Positions 26,758-37,378 of a DNA stretch of 64,000 nt are shown here, in pieces. Origin of the DNA: JABDQZ01 sp963801985 (GTDB taxonomy: Bacteria > Pseudomonadota > Gammaproteobacteria > Chromatiales > Chromatiaceae); the NCBI GenBank assembly GCA_963801985.1, contig CAWDGV010000006.1:124001-188000 (forward strand), read 5' to 3'. The notes beneath the pieces were generated by a model, which saw nothing but the letters and a program-made list of their open reading frames with translations, searched no databases and was not told the DNA's origin. The position numbers and the translations under genes were made by a program. Positions within the stretch are counted from its first letter, which is position 1. Every line of letters starts with the position of its first letter.

Positions 26758-27587
26758 CTAGGGCAGGTCACTACGCTTGAAATACCAGTACCCTATTGCT
26801 GCTGAGAGAGCTACCAAACAGAATTGGGTAATGCGATTGCGTAAGCCATGTAACCGGCTTGACTGAAATTATCCAGAATAAGAAATGCGGTTGGCCCAAG
26901 CAACACCAGTTGCGGATCAAACAACATCATTGTTGCTGTACGAAACACCTGCATCGGATTAGCCAGCGCAATGGCAACAGCTGTTTCCGGTGGCAACTGT
27001 TCCTGAATCATGACACCTAAAAGAATCAGATCAAGAAACAACAGTAACAACAGCCAAATCAAAAAGGCCGCACCCTGTGCAACATCTGATGAACGCGCCA
27101 ACGTCGAGATCAGCATACCTATACCCAGGAAACACCATGCCAGTGACATCAGAGGGCAGTGTAATAAATAAATAAATCCCAGGGAACTTCGGCACCTTTG
27201 ACGACCCCCCAGCCAACTGCAGCCAACATCGCCAGAAAAACCGGAAGAAAAACCACAAAAAAACGCCCAAAAAAACGCCCCCAGAACCAGGCTGCCAAGG
27301 GTGACCGGCAATGACAGCATGTATTCAAACACACCTGCTTCCCTATCACCCGCAACTGAACGAACAGTCGTGATCAATACAAACACAGGCAGAATCGCCA
27401 TGGATAACTGAATATAAGTTACCAGCAAGCGGGATAAACCAGTAAATCCCATAATACGCGACTCAGACAATCCGAAAGCAAACAATAAAACAACAATGCC
27501 GCCAAAAACCATTGAGTAAATCATGAACCAGCGCGCCCGCAGTGATTCAATAATATCGGTATAGGCTGTCAACCAAAGATGTTTCAT
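26758..27587 (-). pseudogene. nosY: nitrous oxide reductase ABC permease NosY (frameshifted)
   Basis: Membrane subunit of the NosFY transporter that with NosD supports copper-sulfur cluster assembly in NosZ. The frame at 26811-27587 holds most of it (LGRFFGRFF region, then LAWCFLGIGMLISTLARSSDVAQG). Two compensating shifts near 27280 and 27175 restore VVFLPVFLAMLAAVGWG in the middle, and a third near 26820 restores the ending LVALSAAIGYWYFKRSDLP with stop at 26758. About six transmembrane helices. It starts 1 base after the nosL stop. Confidence 0.85.
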
Positions 27588-27588
27588 C

Positions 27589-28105
27589 TTATATTATCCC
27601 GCTGTTGTGCCTGTTCTTTAATCGTTGCTTTAACTGCACGCCATGCACATTGAAACGTTTTTCAATATCGGCAATATGTTGCTTGGCCTGTTCAAAGTTC
27701 AAGCCGTCGCCGACGCTGTTCAGACTGCGCTCCCAGGCCATATTCCATGGGTGTTGTTTTCTTTGAGAACATAAGTAAGCCGTTCTTGCATCAATCCAAT
27801 CGCCTGGATCGGTGATCAGCAACCCAAATTTCAGTCCTTGCTGTCATTTTCAAGATTGTTTTCCTGCAACCAGATAACCGCACAACCATGTCATCAAACT
27901 TAACCACTTTTGAACGCTTTCCTTCAGGAAAGTAACGTACCTGTGCAGCAAAATGCGGATCACTCAACACCATTCGGCAACGTTCGCAGGCATCCCTGTC
28001 CCAACTAACTTCCTCTGCAGACCAGTGACCGGATCACCTGTAGCAGGAAGCTCAGTAACAACAAATACCACAATCCAGACAATGTCAGGAAATCGATTGC
28101 TGCAT
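27589..28105 (-). pseudogene. nosL: copper chaperone NosL (frameshifted)
   Basis: NosL is a periplasmic, usually lipid-anchored Cu(I) protein delivering copper to NosZ. Joined frames give the copper motif ACERCRMVLSDPHFAAQV, the FDDMGCAVIWLQENN stretch and the conserved ending DWIDARTAYLC followed by the FEQAKQHIADI helix. Shifts lie near 28085, 27975, 27880 and 27810. The proposed start is the ATG at 28105, 12 bases beyond the nosF stop in the operon order; the N-terminal signal region is poorly defined because of a shift. Confidence 0.82.
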
Positions 28106-28116
28106 TTAAGACTTCC

Positions 28117-29003
28117 TCAGGCAACATTTTCCGTATTCTTGCGTTCAGCAGCATCATTCATTTCAATCCCGGATAGCAATGCTGCATAACGCGACAGCAT
28201 GCCCAGAAAACGTAAACGATCAGGCCCGGCAATAAAACCGCTCCATACAACCCGACTCGCGTCATCAGCGTTGAAGCGCCATTCTGTTAAAGCTTTGATA
28301 AATGCCTCTTGCGGCTGGACCATGGTAATCCTGCAACCGAGTTGACTGGACATATCCAGCAGGTCAACAACTTCGTCATCCAGAACAATTTTACCCTGAT
28401 CCATTTCAACAACACGATTTACCAGCGAAGCCACTTCATCCAGTCGGTGACTGGAAATCAGCATGGCGCATGACTCCTGTTTCTTCGCCAGCAGTTTAAA
28501 CAGGATATGCCTGGCTTCAGGATCAAGGTTGGCTGCCGGTTCATCCATAACCAGCAACTCGGTATCACGCCCCAGGGCAATGGCAATCAATAGTTTCTGT
28601 TTCTGCCCACCTGATAGTTTCACAAAAGGATGATGTTTGAATTGCCTGGCATCGAATCCCAGCTGCCCAGAGACATTCAATATACGCTCAGGGTCTGACT
28701 GACAAAGGCTTGCTGCAAAACTGACCAGCTGACCAACCGGCATTCTCAGCGGTGGCGGCAGCTGTGGAACGAAACCCACTTTAGATAACACTTCCTGTCT
28801 TGAAACTCCGGGGATCAAGACCATCGATGGAGACCTCACCCTGACAGTTGTATTCACCCAGCAGGCAACGAATCAGGGTTGTCTTGCCTGCCCCATTGGA
28901 ACCCACCAACGCCACGCGTTGACCTCTCTCGATATTGAGATCAATGCCCTTTAGCACCTCGTTACGGCGGAAATTGTTTAACAACATTGGAGAACTGAAT
29001 CAT
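28117..29003 (-). pseudogene. nosF: nitrous oxide reductase ABC ATPase NosF (frameshifted)
   Basis: ATPase of the NosFY-D complex. Start ATG at 29003 (MIQFSNVVKQF) has AGG upstream. Walker A is GSNGAGKTTLI, the ABC signature is LSGGQKQKLLIA, Walker B is LLVMDEPAANLD and the switch histidine is in ISSHRLDE. Shifts near 28975 and 28800 break it into three pieces; the main frame is 28117-28857. Order and motifs agree with NosF, about 290 residues when joined. Confidence 0.86.
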
Positions 29004-29029
29004 CCTGAGACCTTTTTAATAATTTTCAC

Positions 29030-30006
29030 TCAGCGGAACTTATCCAGCCCCTTAAATTTGTAAGTCAACGAATCTGTTGGACAAATATCGATACACATAC
29101 CACAACGGGTACAGTCTGCACTGACATCCTGATTAACATCATGCGCTGCTCCGCGAATTGTCAGATCCAGCACATGCGGCACTTCAGGCAGATCTTGCGG
29201 CAGTCACCTTCATGATGACAGGCTTCAGCGTTATAGGTAACTCGCAGGGGTGACGCCACACCTACCACAGCATAAGTCACACCAATCGGACAAACATAAC
29301 GGCACCAGGCACGGCGAGAATAAAAGACCTCGAACAACAGCAGCAGCACCAACCCAGATCAGCGCAATCGCCGGGACCATAAATCAATGCCCTGCTGAGG
29401 ATCCCTGTAGGTGAGATCGTTTCAAAAACCGTGTAACCACTTATGAGTGCCAGCAATGCAAATATCACATAAAACACACTGCGTGTTTTACGATGGAAGG
29501 TATGATTTTTAACCAGTTTCTTTTTTACCAGCCACAAGTGCAGATATTCCGCCCACTCAGCCAATAGATGATAAGGACAGGCCCATGAACAAAAAGTCCT
29601 GCCCACCGAGCAATAGCCACATAAAAAAGACTGTGACCGTTCCAATGACAAGATTCAATACAACATGTTTGTAGGCCAACATCACCTGCAAGGCAGAATT
29701 CAGATCGGCCATGTGAAAACCGACAAACCGGGAGGCTGTTAATGCCCCTTCCAGCAACTGAATATCAAAAGCATAGGAAACTACAAACAACAAATTAACC
29801 AGTACCAGTGTAATCCAGCGCCTTCTTTTCCATTTGCCACCAAAGAAGCCCGGATGATTGTGTTCAACAGCTTCAAGATCAGCCTTGGTGAGCGCATTTC
29901 TTTTATCTTGGTAAATTTTAAGGACAGCTTCAGACTGATCGGTTTTGGCCGGACGGGCAGCCTTGTTTCCAAATACCTGTGATAAAGATTCTTTAATGTA
30001 ATTCAT
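29030..30006 (-). pseudogene. nosH: NosH (NapH-like polyferredoxin) (frameshifted)
   Basis: Membrane quinol-oxidising ferredoxin-type protein proposed to feed electrons to clade II nitrous oxide reductase maturation or reduction. Joined frames give a cytoplasmic N-terminus, four or more membrane helices, the cysteine motif GRTFCSWACPYHLLAEWAEYL and WCRYVCPIGVTYAVVG of the NapH family, and a C-terminal 4Fe-4S motif CTRCGMCIDICP before the stop at 29030. Shifts near 29580, 29345 and 29175. It starts 4 bases from the end of nosG. Confidence 0.84.
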
Positions 30007-30010
30007 ATAG

Positions 30011-30913
30011 TCAGACCATATCCGTTACTTTATCAATGTCAATGACGATAGCTGGAGCACCTTCTACTGGGCAGATCATTTCACAGACACCACAACCGAC
30101 ACAGCCATCCATCACGACAGGCTCCATACGGTTGACACCATCTCTGTTTTCAAGTGGCTGCAGCTGGATAGCATGTTTTGGCGGGCACTCGTTTCCATGA
30201 CGTTGTGCAACACGTGCCAGCTGTTTATTATCCTTCACTTCAGCCCTTTGTTTTTCTTCTGCTTCACATTGTGCTATTCGAATCTCGATCGGGCATTGAC
30301 GTACACACAGGTCGCATAACTCCAGATCATAAGGATGATCCGACAACTGGAATCGGATTCCAGCGATCAATCTCGTCATACCGAAGCAGGCCTTTATAGT
30401 CGGGGCCTCTTGCCTGCCCTTTAAAACCCTGACCTTTTACCGCAAGACATTTGCCTGGCCTTGCCAGGCGCGCAAAACCCATGCGGGTATCCGCCGGATA
30501 GTCCAGATCATGCGTCAAGGCGCCTGTTGGACAGGCCAAAACACACTGCAGTCCATCGCAGGAGAAATCACAGGCCTGCTCTCGTGCATCGATAAACGGC
30601 ACACCAATACCCACGCCCTCATCAAGATCCGCAAGTTTAATGGCATTGACAGGACAGACCTGCACACACTGGCCACACTTGATACAGGCCGCAAGAAATT
30701 CCTGCTCATCCAGTAAGTCTTTCAATGCGCCGGGTGGCCTGAGCCGACTGGAGTTACCCTGCACCACGGGAGAAAACCCAGCAAGTGATGCGGCCACAAC
30801 ACCAGCACCTAAAGCGACAGAACGCAGGAATTCCCGCCTGCTTCTCTTCTCTTCTTTTCTTGCTCAGGACCGGCTTTTTTTTCTTGCCATTCTTGTTGAT
30901 CAGGTTGATTCAT
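30011..30913 (-). pseudogene. nosG: NosG (NapG-like ferredoxin with Tat signal) (frameshifted)
   Basis: Periplasmic ferredoxin with four 4Fe-4S clusters. ATG at 30913 overlaps the nosD stop (ATGA). After a charged N-terminus a twin-arginine signal SRREFLRSVALGAG appears once a shift near 30830 is corrected. Cluster motifs: CIKCGQCVQVCPVN, CDFSCDGLQCVLACPTGAL, CDLCVRQCPIE and CVGCGVCEMICPVEG. A second shift near 30345 joins the two open frames at RWNPIPV. It works with NosH in electron transfer from quinol. Confidence 0.86.
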
Positions 30914-32138
30914 AACCTCTCCTCTGCCGACATCAGCGGTTGTTCATCTCTTACCAGCATATCAGGTGTACTGAAAGGTGCCAGCCGTTCAAGAAAATCC
31001 AGCACCGCCATTACCGGCGTACCCTTGAAAAAACGCGCAACAGGCACATCCATCCACAAACGATCTGAATAGCCGAACAGTTCATAAGGGGTATCGCCCA
31101 CACCATTTTTATCCAGATCAAAACCTTCATAGTCATCCCAGTAGTTACCTTTCCAGATATTGCGATTCGCGGTCTTGCCACCTGATACTGAAATCTGTGT
31201 CTGGTTTCCTTTGAATGAGTTCCTTTCAAAAATATTACCTTTCCAGTCATTCAGAAAGTCGATCGCAATGCTGGTAAAGGCAATGACATTGTCATGGATG
31301 CGGTTCGTTGTATCAGGGTCATAGGGTGAAACGTCAATATACAGGCCTGTTGCACAGTAGAGTATCTGGTTATTGGCGATCTCGACGTCAGAGGTTTCCT
31401 TGAAGCCTATCCCCATGCCGGTCGGCCCGTTCGCATAGGCGATATAATTGTTTTTGACAACCACGCTGTCGCTGTACATCAGGAATATGCCAACCGAGTT
31501 ATTCTCATAATGATTTGAATCCACTTCATTGAACCGTGAATACATAAAGTGCAAGGAATAACGCCCGCTCCTGGAATCATTGCGTGCAATGGTGTTGTCG
31601 GCCGAATACCAGACCACCATGTCGCGACTGTCGCGAATGATATTGTCGGTGATCTTGTTATGGAAGCTGTACCAGAGCCGGACAGAATCACCCCTGACAC
31701 CCAGCTCTACCGGTTTGGAGGATATCCGGTTACTGCGAATAATATTGTGTTCTGACTGCTGAAGATCCACGCCGAACAGACAATTGTCAATCACATTGTC
31801 CTTGATGACATTGAAGTTACCTCGCACCTGGACACCGGAATCAATATCGTTATGTGAGTTGCCGGAGTTGGTCAGGTGAAGATTTTTCAATACAGCACCA
31901 TCAGTATCGAGATAAATCACCGAGCCTTTGCCACCGGCATCAATGGTGACTTCACCTTTACCATCAATGGTCAACGGAAAATCCAGGGTAACAGGCCCTG
32001 CATAAGTGCCAGGTGGTGGCACCAGCGTAGAGTTCGGTTCTGCGCCATCCACCAGTTCCTGCAAAGAGGGATAGCCTGTAGCAATACCACTCAGCGGAAT
32101 AACAGAAAAACCAACACTACTGCCAGATAGCGCAGCAT
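30910..32138 (-). CDS. nosD: NosD, periplasmic copper-sulfur assembly protein
   Basis: Right-handed beta-helix protein required for building the CuZ site of NosZ. The open frame 30910-32064 covers the mature protein with many parallel beta-helix turns (NxIxxN patterns such as NVIKDNVIDNCLFGVDL and NRISSKPVELGVRGDSV). The signal peptide (MLRYLAVVLVFL) starts at the ATG at 32138 in another frame and joins after one shift near 32095. The end overlaps nosG by 4 bases. About 408 residues in total. Confidence 0.9.
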
Positions 32139-32142
32139 CAGA

Positions 32143-33339
32143 TTATTCTACTGATTTAAACTGCTTGCGACGCATCAGCGCAGCAAAAGCCAGCACCACG
32201 AACAACAGCATCATCAGTCCAAAACCCAAGTCAGGATAGGAGTGGGTTGCAAACTGTGCGACTTTGCCATCACCAAACACTGTTGGCATGAAAGGTTTTA
32301 CTGAAAACGCGCCCATATCATTCAACGTATGTCCATACCACCAGAGCCAGGCCGAATAATCGATAATAAAGAACAGCGGCAATGCCATGGGTACCAATAC
32401 CAGCAACCAATAGAGAATCCCGCTATTTTTACGTGCACCCCACACCAGCAATACCATCGCACCAAGCAATCCCCAAAATACTACATGCAAGGCAATTTTC
32501 AGCGTCTCAACCATTGGAACGATTTCTTCCTGGTTATTGAAGTATCTAGCCAGACTTTTCCCATAATGCCAGGACATTATCTGAAATGAACTACCATTCC
32601 AGGCTTCCACATCAGATGACTTGGCCTGATCGATATCATAAGTAGTCTTCAGTTGCTCAATAAGCAGTGACTTTTCAGAAATCTTATCCAGAGATTTTTC
32701 CTGCCTTTCCACTTCTGATGGCAAGATGACTTCAACGCCAGAATCTTCGAGTGATTTTTTCAATACTCCGGTAATGCCACCAATAACAAATTCAGGCTCG
32801 GCAGCAGAAGAGGTATCAGTAGCATCCTGATCAAGAGAAGTTATCATTGCTTCAACATAGCCTGTGCTCTGAAAATGAAAACCATCTTCCGTATACATCG
32901 CCAGGTACATCCAGACTACAATACCAGCAAAACCTGCACTCATAATTACCATTCGAATTTTTGGCCTGGTGCACATAAATCCAAGAACCATGACCGCCAT
33001 GAAAACCATCAGGAATTGTCCATAGCCTCTTTCTACAGGACCACCTGCCGCAATCGGGTACATACCTACATAGTGGTTAATCGTATCCATTTCATGCACA
33101 CAATCCAGCGCCTCGTCTTCCTGAATCTCAACCTTATCCTGCTTTTTACAACCATTAAAAACACCGTTGATATGGAACTGAATTCGCACGCCATCAGGAA
33201 AAGATTCAGCCGGATAATTGGGAGCCGTCAGGGAAACCCACCAGATAGGTGTGTAAAAAATCAGGGCAAGCAGACCGATTCCTATAAGAGAAAGAATACC
33301 GACTTTTAGAGTCTGTCCATTTAAAGATTCTGATGTCAT
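32143..33339 (-). CDS. nosB: NosB-like membrane protein of clade II nos clusters
   Basis: 398 residues, intact. N-terminal helix (about 12-34), a periplasmic segment with two cysteines (NGCKKQD and LDCVHEM) and NHYVGMYPIAAGGPVERGYG, followed by about five further helices and a large loop (about 165-280). Position directly after nosZ and its cytochromes and before nosD is that of nosB, a membrane protein found next to clade II nosZ genes and needed for N2O respiration in Wolinella. The name rests mostly on gene order and topology. Its biochemical role is unknown. Confidence 0.72.
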   Translation of the reverse strand: MTSESLNGQTLKVGILSLIGIGLLALIFYTPIWWVSLTAPNYPAESFPDGVRIQFHINGVFNGCKKQDKVEIQEDEALDCVHEMDTINHYVGMYPIAAGGPVERGYGQFLMVFMAVMVLGFMCTRPKIRMVIMSAGFAGIVVWMYLAMYTEDGFHFQSTGYVEAMITSLDQDATDTSSAAEPEFVIGGITGVLKKSLEDSGVEVILPSEVERQEKSLDKISEKSLLIEQLKTTYDIDQAKSSDVEAWNGSSFQIMSWHYGKSLARYFNNQEEIVPMVETLKIALHVVFWGLLGAMVLLVWGARKNSGILYWLLVLVPMALPLFFIIDYSAWLWWYGHTLNDMGAFSVKPFMPTVFGDGKVAQFATHSYPDLGFGLMMLLFVVLAFAALMRRKQFKSVE

Positions 33340-33400
33340 GCAATATGGCCCAGGAAGATTTTTTGTCTACGAATGCAATAATCTATCGCATTTCAAATAT

Positions 33401-33419
33401 CTCCCGCATGAAGCGGGAG
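33401..33419 (-). terminator. hairpin between the nos cytochrome and nosB
   Basis: CTCCCGC at 33401-33407 pairs with GCGGGAG at 33413-33419 around ATGAA. The T tract is weak (GATATTTG on the minus strand), so it may act as a partial terminator or mRNA stabiliser within the cluster. Confidence 0.5.
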
Positions 33420-33506
33420 CATTATTGATTTTGGTAAAGATCAAACGCCAGGATTAATCGTAATCCGGATTTTGATAGTCAACTGATGGCGCCAGGTCTT
33501 TAGGGT

Positions 33507-34181
33507 TTACTGGGTACGTGAAACCCAGTTGATGACCATTTGCATATCCTTGTCAGAAAAACGCTTGATTTGCTCGACCATGTCCGGATTTGCATTTCGG
33601 CGCTTGCCATCCCTGATCCACTCAAACTGTCTCAGCATATAAGCGTAGTGCTGACCTTCAATACGGGGATAAAATTTCTCGGCGATCCCTTCACCATGGT
33701 CACCATGGCATTTCACACAGTTATCCTTGTAAAGCTTCGCACCCTGATCAAATTCCGGCGTGCCTTTCTCCCATGGACCTTTACCGTTATCCGGGTTCAT
33801 CGGCAGCTTGGCAATATAGTCAGTCACATCAGCCATCGCCTGCTCATCCCCGATAGATTCAGGCAAAGCAAAAGGATACATGGTGGGGTTATCACGGTTG
33901 CCAGCTCGAATATCTGCCAGCTGTTTAACCAGCGCCTCGCGCGACTGTCCCGCTATTTGCGGAAAAGTACCATTTTTCGTTCCCCAGCCTTCAAGCAAAT
34001 GACAGGCCGAGCAGACTTCATAAACCTCAATACCATTTTCCCTGTTTGGAGTAAGCAGCATTGCCCTGGTTTTTTCACCACCTTCCGCATTCCATTCAAC
34101 AGGTTTTTCCGCCTGTACAGAGCCAGCAGTAATCATGGTGAATGCCAGCAAGCTTGCTAGGGAAATTAATTTTCGCTTCAT
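33507..34181 (-). CDS. diheme cytochrome c of the nos cluster
   Basis: 224 residues from the ATG at 34181, with signal peptide ending at SVQAE. Haem sites are CSACH at 57-61 and CVKCHGDHGEG in the second half. It is homologous to the cytochrome at 10275-11039 (both share ENG..VY..C, PQIAGQ and KQLAD.RAGNRDNP). A likely electron donor to NosZ, corresponding in position to the NosC cytochromes of clade II clusters. A perfect FNR-type site sits 133-146 bases upstream. Confidence 0.87.
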   Translation of the reverse strand: MKRKLISLASLLAFTMITAGSVQAEKPVEWNAEGGEKTRAMLLTPNRENGIEVYEVCSACHLLEGWGTKNGTFPQIAGQSREALVKQLADIRAGNRDNPTMYPFALPESIGDEQAMADVTDYIAKLPMNPDNGKGPWEKGTPEFDQGAKLYKDNCVKCHGDHGEGIAEKFYPRIEGQHYAYMLRQFEWIRDGKRRNANPDMVEQIKRFSDKDMQMVINWVSRTQ

Positions 34182-34313
34182 AATCGTGTTCTCTAAAAAA
34201 ATGGAATGAATAAAGTATAGTTTCATTCACAACCGCCGCATAAGCTGAGGCACGCCAGCCAGTATCTTGTTAACAGGCAAGAGAAATTTCACCATATATC
34301 CACATAAATCTAT

Positions 34314-34327
34314 TTGATCTACATCAA
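34314..34327. promoter_or_regulatory. FNR/DNR-type palindrome
   Basis: TTGAT-CTAC-ATCAA matches the consensus exactly. It lies upstream of the diheme cytochrome (start 34181) and after the monoheme gene, which suggests a second promoter inside the nos cluster. Confidence 0.7.
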
Positions 34328-34357
34328 GGCCATCAAAACAGCAGGAAAATGATGACT

Positions 34358-34678
34358 TTATTTCAGGGTTGCCAGCCAGTCAGCAATTTCACGCATCTCG
34401 GCTTCATTAACCTGACCCATGACGCCTTTCATTGCAGCAGATTGCCCATTGGCACGTGCACCGGATTTAATATCAATCATCTGGCTATAAGCATAATCCG
34501 CATTCTGACCTGCAAGCCTTGGATAAATAGGCTGCAAGGGTGTTTTGGCATCTTTGCCATGGCAGGCCCAGCAGGTTTTTGACTGGTACAGGGCCGCACC
34601 ATCAGCCAATACGGTATTTCCAGTAATTAAAGATATGAGTGCAACAGGAACCAGCAATAATGATTTTGATAACTTCAT
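34358..34678 (-). CDS. monoheme cytochrome c of the nos cluster
   Basis: 106-residue class I cytochrome. The ATG at 34678 is chosen because GGGGTG lies 6 bases upstream. Signal peptide about 1-25, haem site CWACHG near residue 39, and conserved PIYPRLAGQNADYAYSQM; the methionine ligand is probably in the SAAMKGVMGQVN stretch. It sits directly downstream of the nosZ terminator and is a candidate donor to NosZ. Confidence 0.87.
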   Translation of the reverse strand: MKLSKSLLLVPVALISLITGNTVLADGAALYQSKTCWACHGKDAKTPLQPIYPRLAGQNADYAYSQMIDIKSGARANGQSAAMKGVMGQVNEAEMREIADWLATLK

Positions 34679-34721
34679 GATTTTCACCCCAAATAATCTA
34701 CGGTGTTAATTAACCTAAACG

Positions 34722-34751
34722 AAACAGGGGAGTGTTAAAGCTCCCCTGTTT
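34722..34751 (-). terminator. terminator downstream of nosZ
   Basis: AAACAGGGGAG at 34722-34732 pairs with CTCCCCTGTTT at 34741-34751 with an 8-base loop. It lies between the nosZ end and the monoheme cytochrome. A second AT-rich palindrome (34760-34770 with 34773-34783) overlaps the end of nosZ. Read-through to the cytochromes and nosB is possible, and may keep nosZ mRNA more abundant. Confidence 0.75.
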
Positions 34752-34776
34752 GACAACTCAAAATAAAACCCCGGTT

Positions 34777-37070
34777 TTATTTTGCTTTTACTTTCACTGC
34801 ACCATTCTGCTCGAGGAAGGTCTTGGCACGCAGACCCAAGTCGGCAGTTTTCACCTGATACTGCCAATGCTGGCCTGCCCATAAAGTGGCGTTTTGCTAG
34901 TCACATTTAGCAGCATAAGCTTCCGCTTTCTTCTTGGCCTCTTCTGCAAAACCAAGCTGATCGGTCGCATCTTCTACCAGCGATACAACGTAGAGAAGTC
35001 CTTATAGTTATGGCTGGTGATGAAGCCGACAACCGAGTCAATGACCGCCTGGGTGTCGACATTGGTTTTAACCTGCTTGTCATAGTCAGCCTTGGTGTAC
35101 TTCTGACCTTCTTTCATAACACCACCTTTAGACTTGTAACCTTTTGGTTTGACAAGCAGGTAGCCTTGCATTTCCAGGTGTAAGGCAGAGCAGAACTCTG
35201 TGCAATAGTAAGGAAAGACACCGGCTTTATCCGCTTTAAAGGTAGCAGAAACCGTTTTGCCAGGTTCAATGGACAACTGAACGTTTTCATTATAGATCGC
35301 GAATCCATGAGTCTCATCTTCAGCACGTTCCAGGTTGGTCAGATGCAGTGAAACAGTTTCACCCTCTTCCACCTCAAAGACTTCAGGCGTGATATGAGAA
35401 CGAATCACAGTACCATAAACATGTACTACGCCATCTTTACGTTCAATTTTTTCTCGTCCGGCACGTGTTCTCCACTCCGAACGTTTGTCGTTACGACTAT
35501 CCCAGCCTGACTTGTAACGAACAATAGGTTTGAGCTTGTCAGCCTTGATTGCAACCACATAATGCGGTTCGCCCAGTGGCAATGGCATGTCATACAGCAG
35601 TTGCATTTTATCACCACTGATATCAATCAACTGATGGTTCTGCGGATGTAAAGGACCAACTGGGTTGAAACGGTCGATGGCCAGCTTATTCAGGGCAACA
35701 AGATACTTGCCATCTGGAGAAGCGGAATCACCTTCCATCGTCATCAAGTGACCAATGTTGTAGTGAATATGTATCTGATCAAGCACTTTGCCTTCACAGT
35801 AGTCCCACTTGGTAACCATCGAATCAACATAGATCGATGTATAAACCACACATTTCTTGGAATCATACTGCGTATGCAATGGACCCAGACCAACCTGTAC
35901 CTGTTTGTGCAGGGCATCTTTCATCGCAATGATGGGAATACCATAGTCATCTTTACCTTCAAACTTTTTGGCTTTGATGGCTTTCTGGATTTTTTCCCAA
36001 CTGTATACCCAGGCATGGCTGTCAAGTTTGCCAGAAACGATGATATGCGTACCATCTGGACTGACATCGACACCATGAGGACTTTTGGGCTCAGGTATCA
36101 GGTACATCAGACCTTCTTCAACTGCCTGGTCTATGGTGATCAGGTAAGAACCATTAACCTTTTTCACTTTACCGGCAGCAACCAGTTCAGCCGCTTTTTT
36201 CCAATTTGTTACGTGCATGAAGTCGGTATCTTTGGCAGAACAGCCGGCTTCAAAAGGAGGACGGTCATTACCACCTACATAACGCTCAGAACAGAAGGAA
36301 TTGGTAAAGCCCCATCCCATGCTGGCAAATTTACCGGCATCAGACAGATCCTGGCTGTATGGAGGCATTTCAAAAGTAAATGAACTGGCCTCGTCAATAC
36401 GGCCTTTTTCATTATCAAACTTCCAGTAGGTCAGACCACCACGATATTTCTCATTAAACTCTTCCAGAGGAACAAAACCATCGCTTAACGGAGCCGCATA
36501 CTGTGCTGCATCCATCACGTATTCAGTATTGGGGGTTACGAAAGCACCACCATGCGCTGATTTAAAGAATGGATTCCCAACAATCTGTTTAGTCTCGAAG
36601 TCATGCAGGTCAATAACCGCGATACGAGGGTTGGCTTTGTCATTGATGAACAGGTAACGACCATTGTATTCGCCTTCTGTTTCAGAAAATGCCGGGTGGT
36701 GAGTATCACCAAATTTGATTTCATTACCAGCATTATTGCCCTGGGCCAGGACAGCCTTGGACTCATCATCAAAACCATAACCTTGCCATGGTTCTGGCGT
36801 GAATACCGCAATGTACTTCAAAATACGCATAGAAGGAACACCGTAAACAATCACGTGTCCGCTTTGCCCGCCTGAACTGAATGCCAGATATTCGTCACGA
36901 CCACCTGTTGGCGTATAAGTCTTTGCGGCTGCCAATACATCCTTTTCAGTCAGCCCTCTATCCTTCATGACATCTTTTAATGATTTATCTGCGACGGCGC
37001 TTGCAGCCAGGCCTAAACCCAGACCAACACCGAGCAGCATGGTACAAAGCCGCTTCATTCCTGTTTTCAT
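34777..37070 (-). CDS. nosZ: nitrous oxide reductase NosZ, clade II (Sec-exported)
   Basis: Periplasmic multicopper enzyme reducing N2O to N2. The 698-residue open frame (34974-37070) has a Sec-type signal without twin arginine (LCTMLLGVGLGLGLAASAVA), CuZ-region histidines in GDTHHPAF, FKSAHGGAF, SPHGVDVSPDG, GPLHTQYD and GPLHPQNHQL, and the CuA motif CTEFCSALHLEM at 623-634. The frame stops after TLYRW, but other frames continue with VEDATDQLGFAEEAKKKAEAY and VKTADLGLRAKTFLE to a stop at 34777-34779, so the true length is near 755 residues with two or three shifts near 34975 and 34890. No C-terminal haem site is seen, unlike Wolinella. Confidence 0.93.
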
Positions 37071-37171
37071 GCTTCCCCCCTTCCTTTACTATTAAGATTT
37101 ATACCCAGACTCGACGCGCACAAAAGATCACAGATCATTCAAGCCCAGTTGACATGCGACAATATGTCACA

Positions 37172-37185
37172 TTGACATTTATCAA
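37172..37185. promoter_or_regulatory. FNR/DNR-type box 1 upstream of nosZ
   Basis: TTGAC-ATTT-ATCAA, one mismatch from the consensus, centred 108 bases upstream of the nosZ start. It is two bases from a second box, and the two centres are 16 bases apart. Confidence 0.7.
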
Positions 37186-37187
37186 TC

Positions 37188-37201
37188 TTGATATAGGTCA
37201 A
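37188..37201. promoter_or_regulatory. FNR/DNR-type box 2 upstream of nosZ
   Basis: TTGAT-ATAG-GTCAA, one mismatch from the consensus, centred 124 bases upstream of nosZ. With box 1 it could bind two dimers (FNR, DNR or NNR type) to switch on nos expression in low oxygen or nitric oxide. Confidence 0.68.
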
Positions 37202-37378
37202 GGAACGAAAGTTGATTGAAGAAAAAAGCGATTTTCCAGGTGCACCAATATGTCACTTCCCGGAATATTGGATTATCGATATATTCTTAAATACATCTGA
37301 AGCGATGTACTTTTTTATGTCTAAATATATGTAATCGAAGATCGAAGGATGTGTCTTATGCAATTCGTTATAAAGCTT

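Noticed and set aside
35748..36383. Plus-strand open frame of 211 codons inside nosZ
   Set aside because: It is the complement of nosZ coding sequence, and the nosZ protein has clear active-site motifs.
37149..37162. Third FNR-like half-site before nosZ (TTGAC-ATGC-GACAA)
   Set aside because: The second half does not match ATCAA well.
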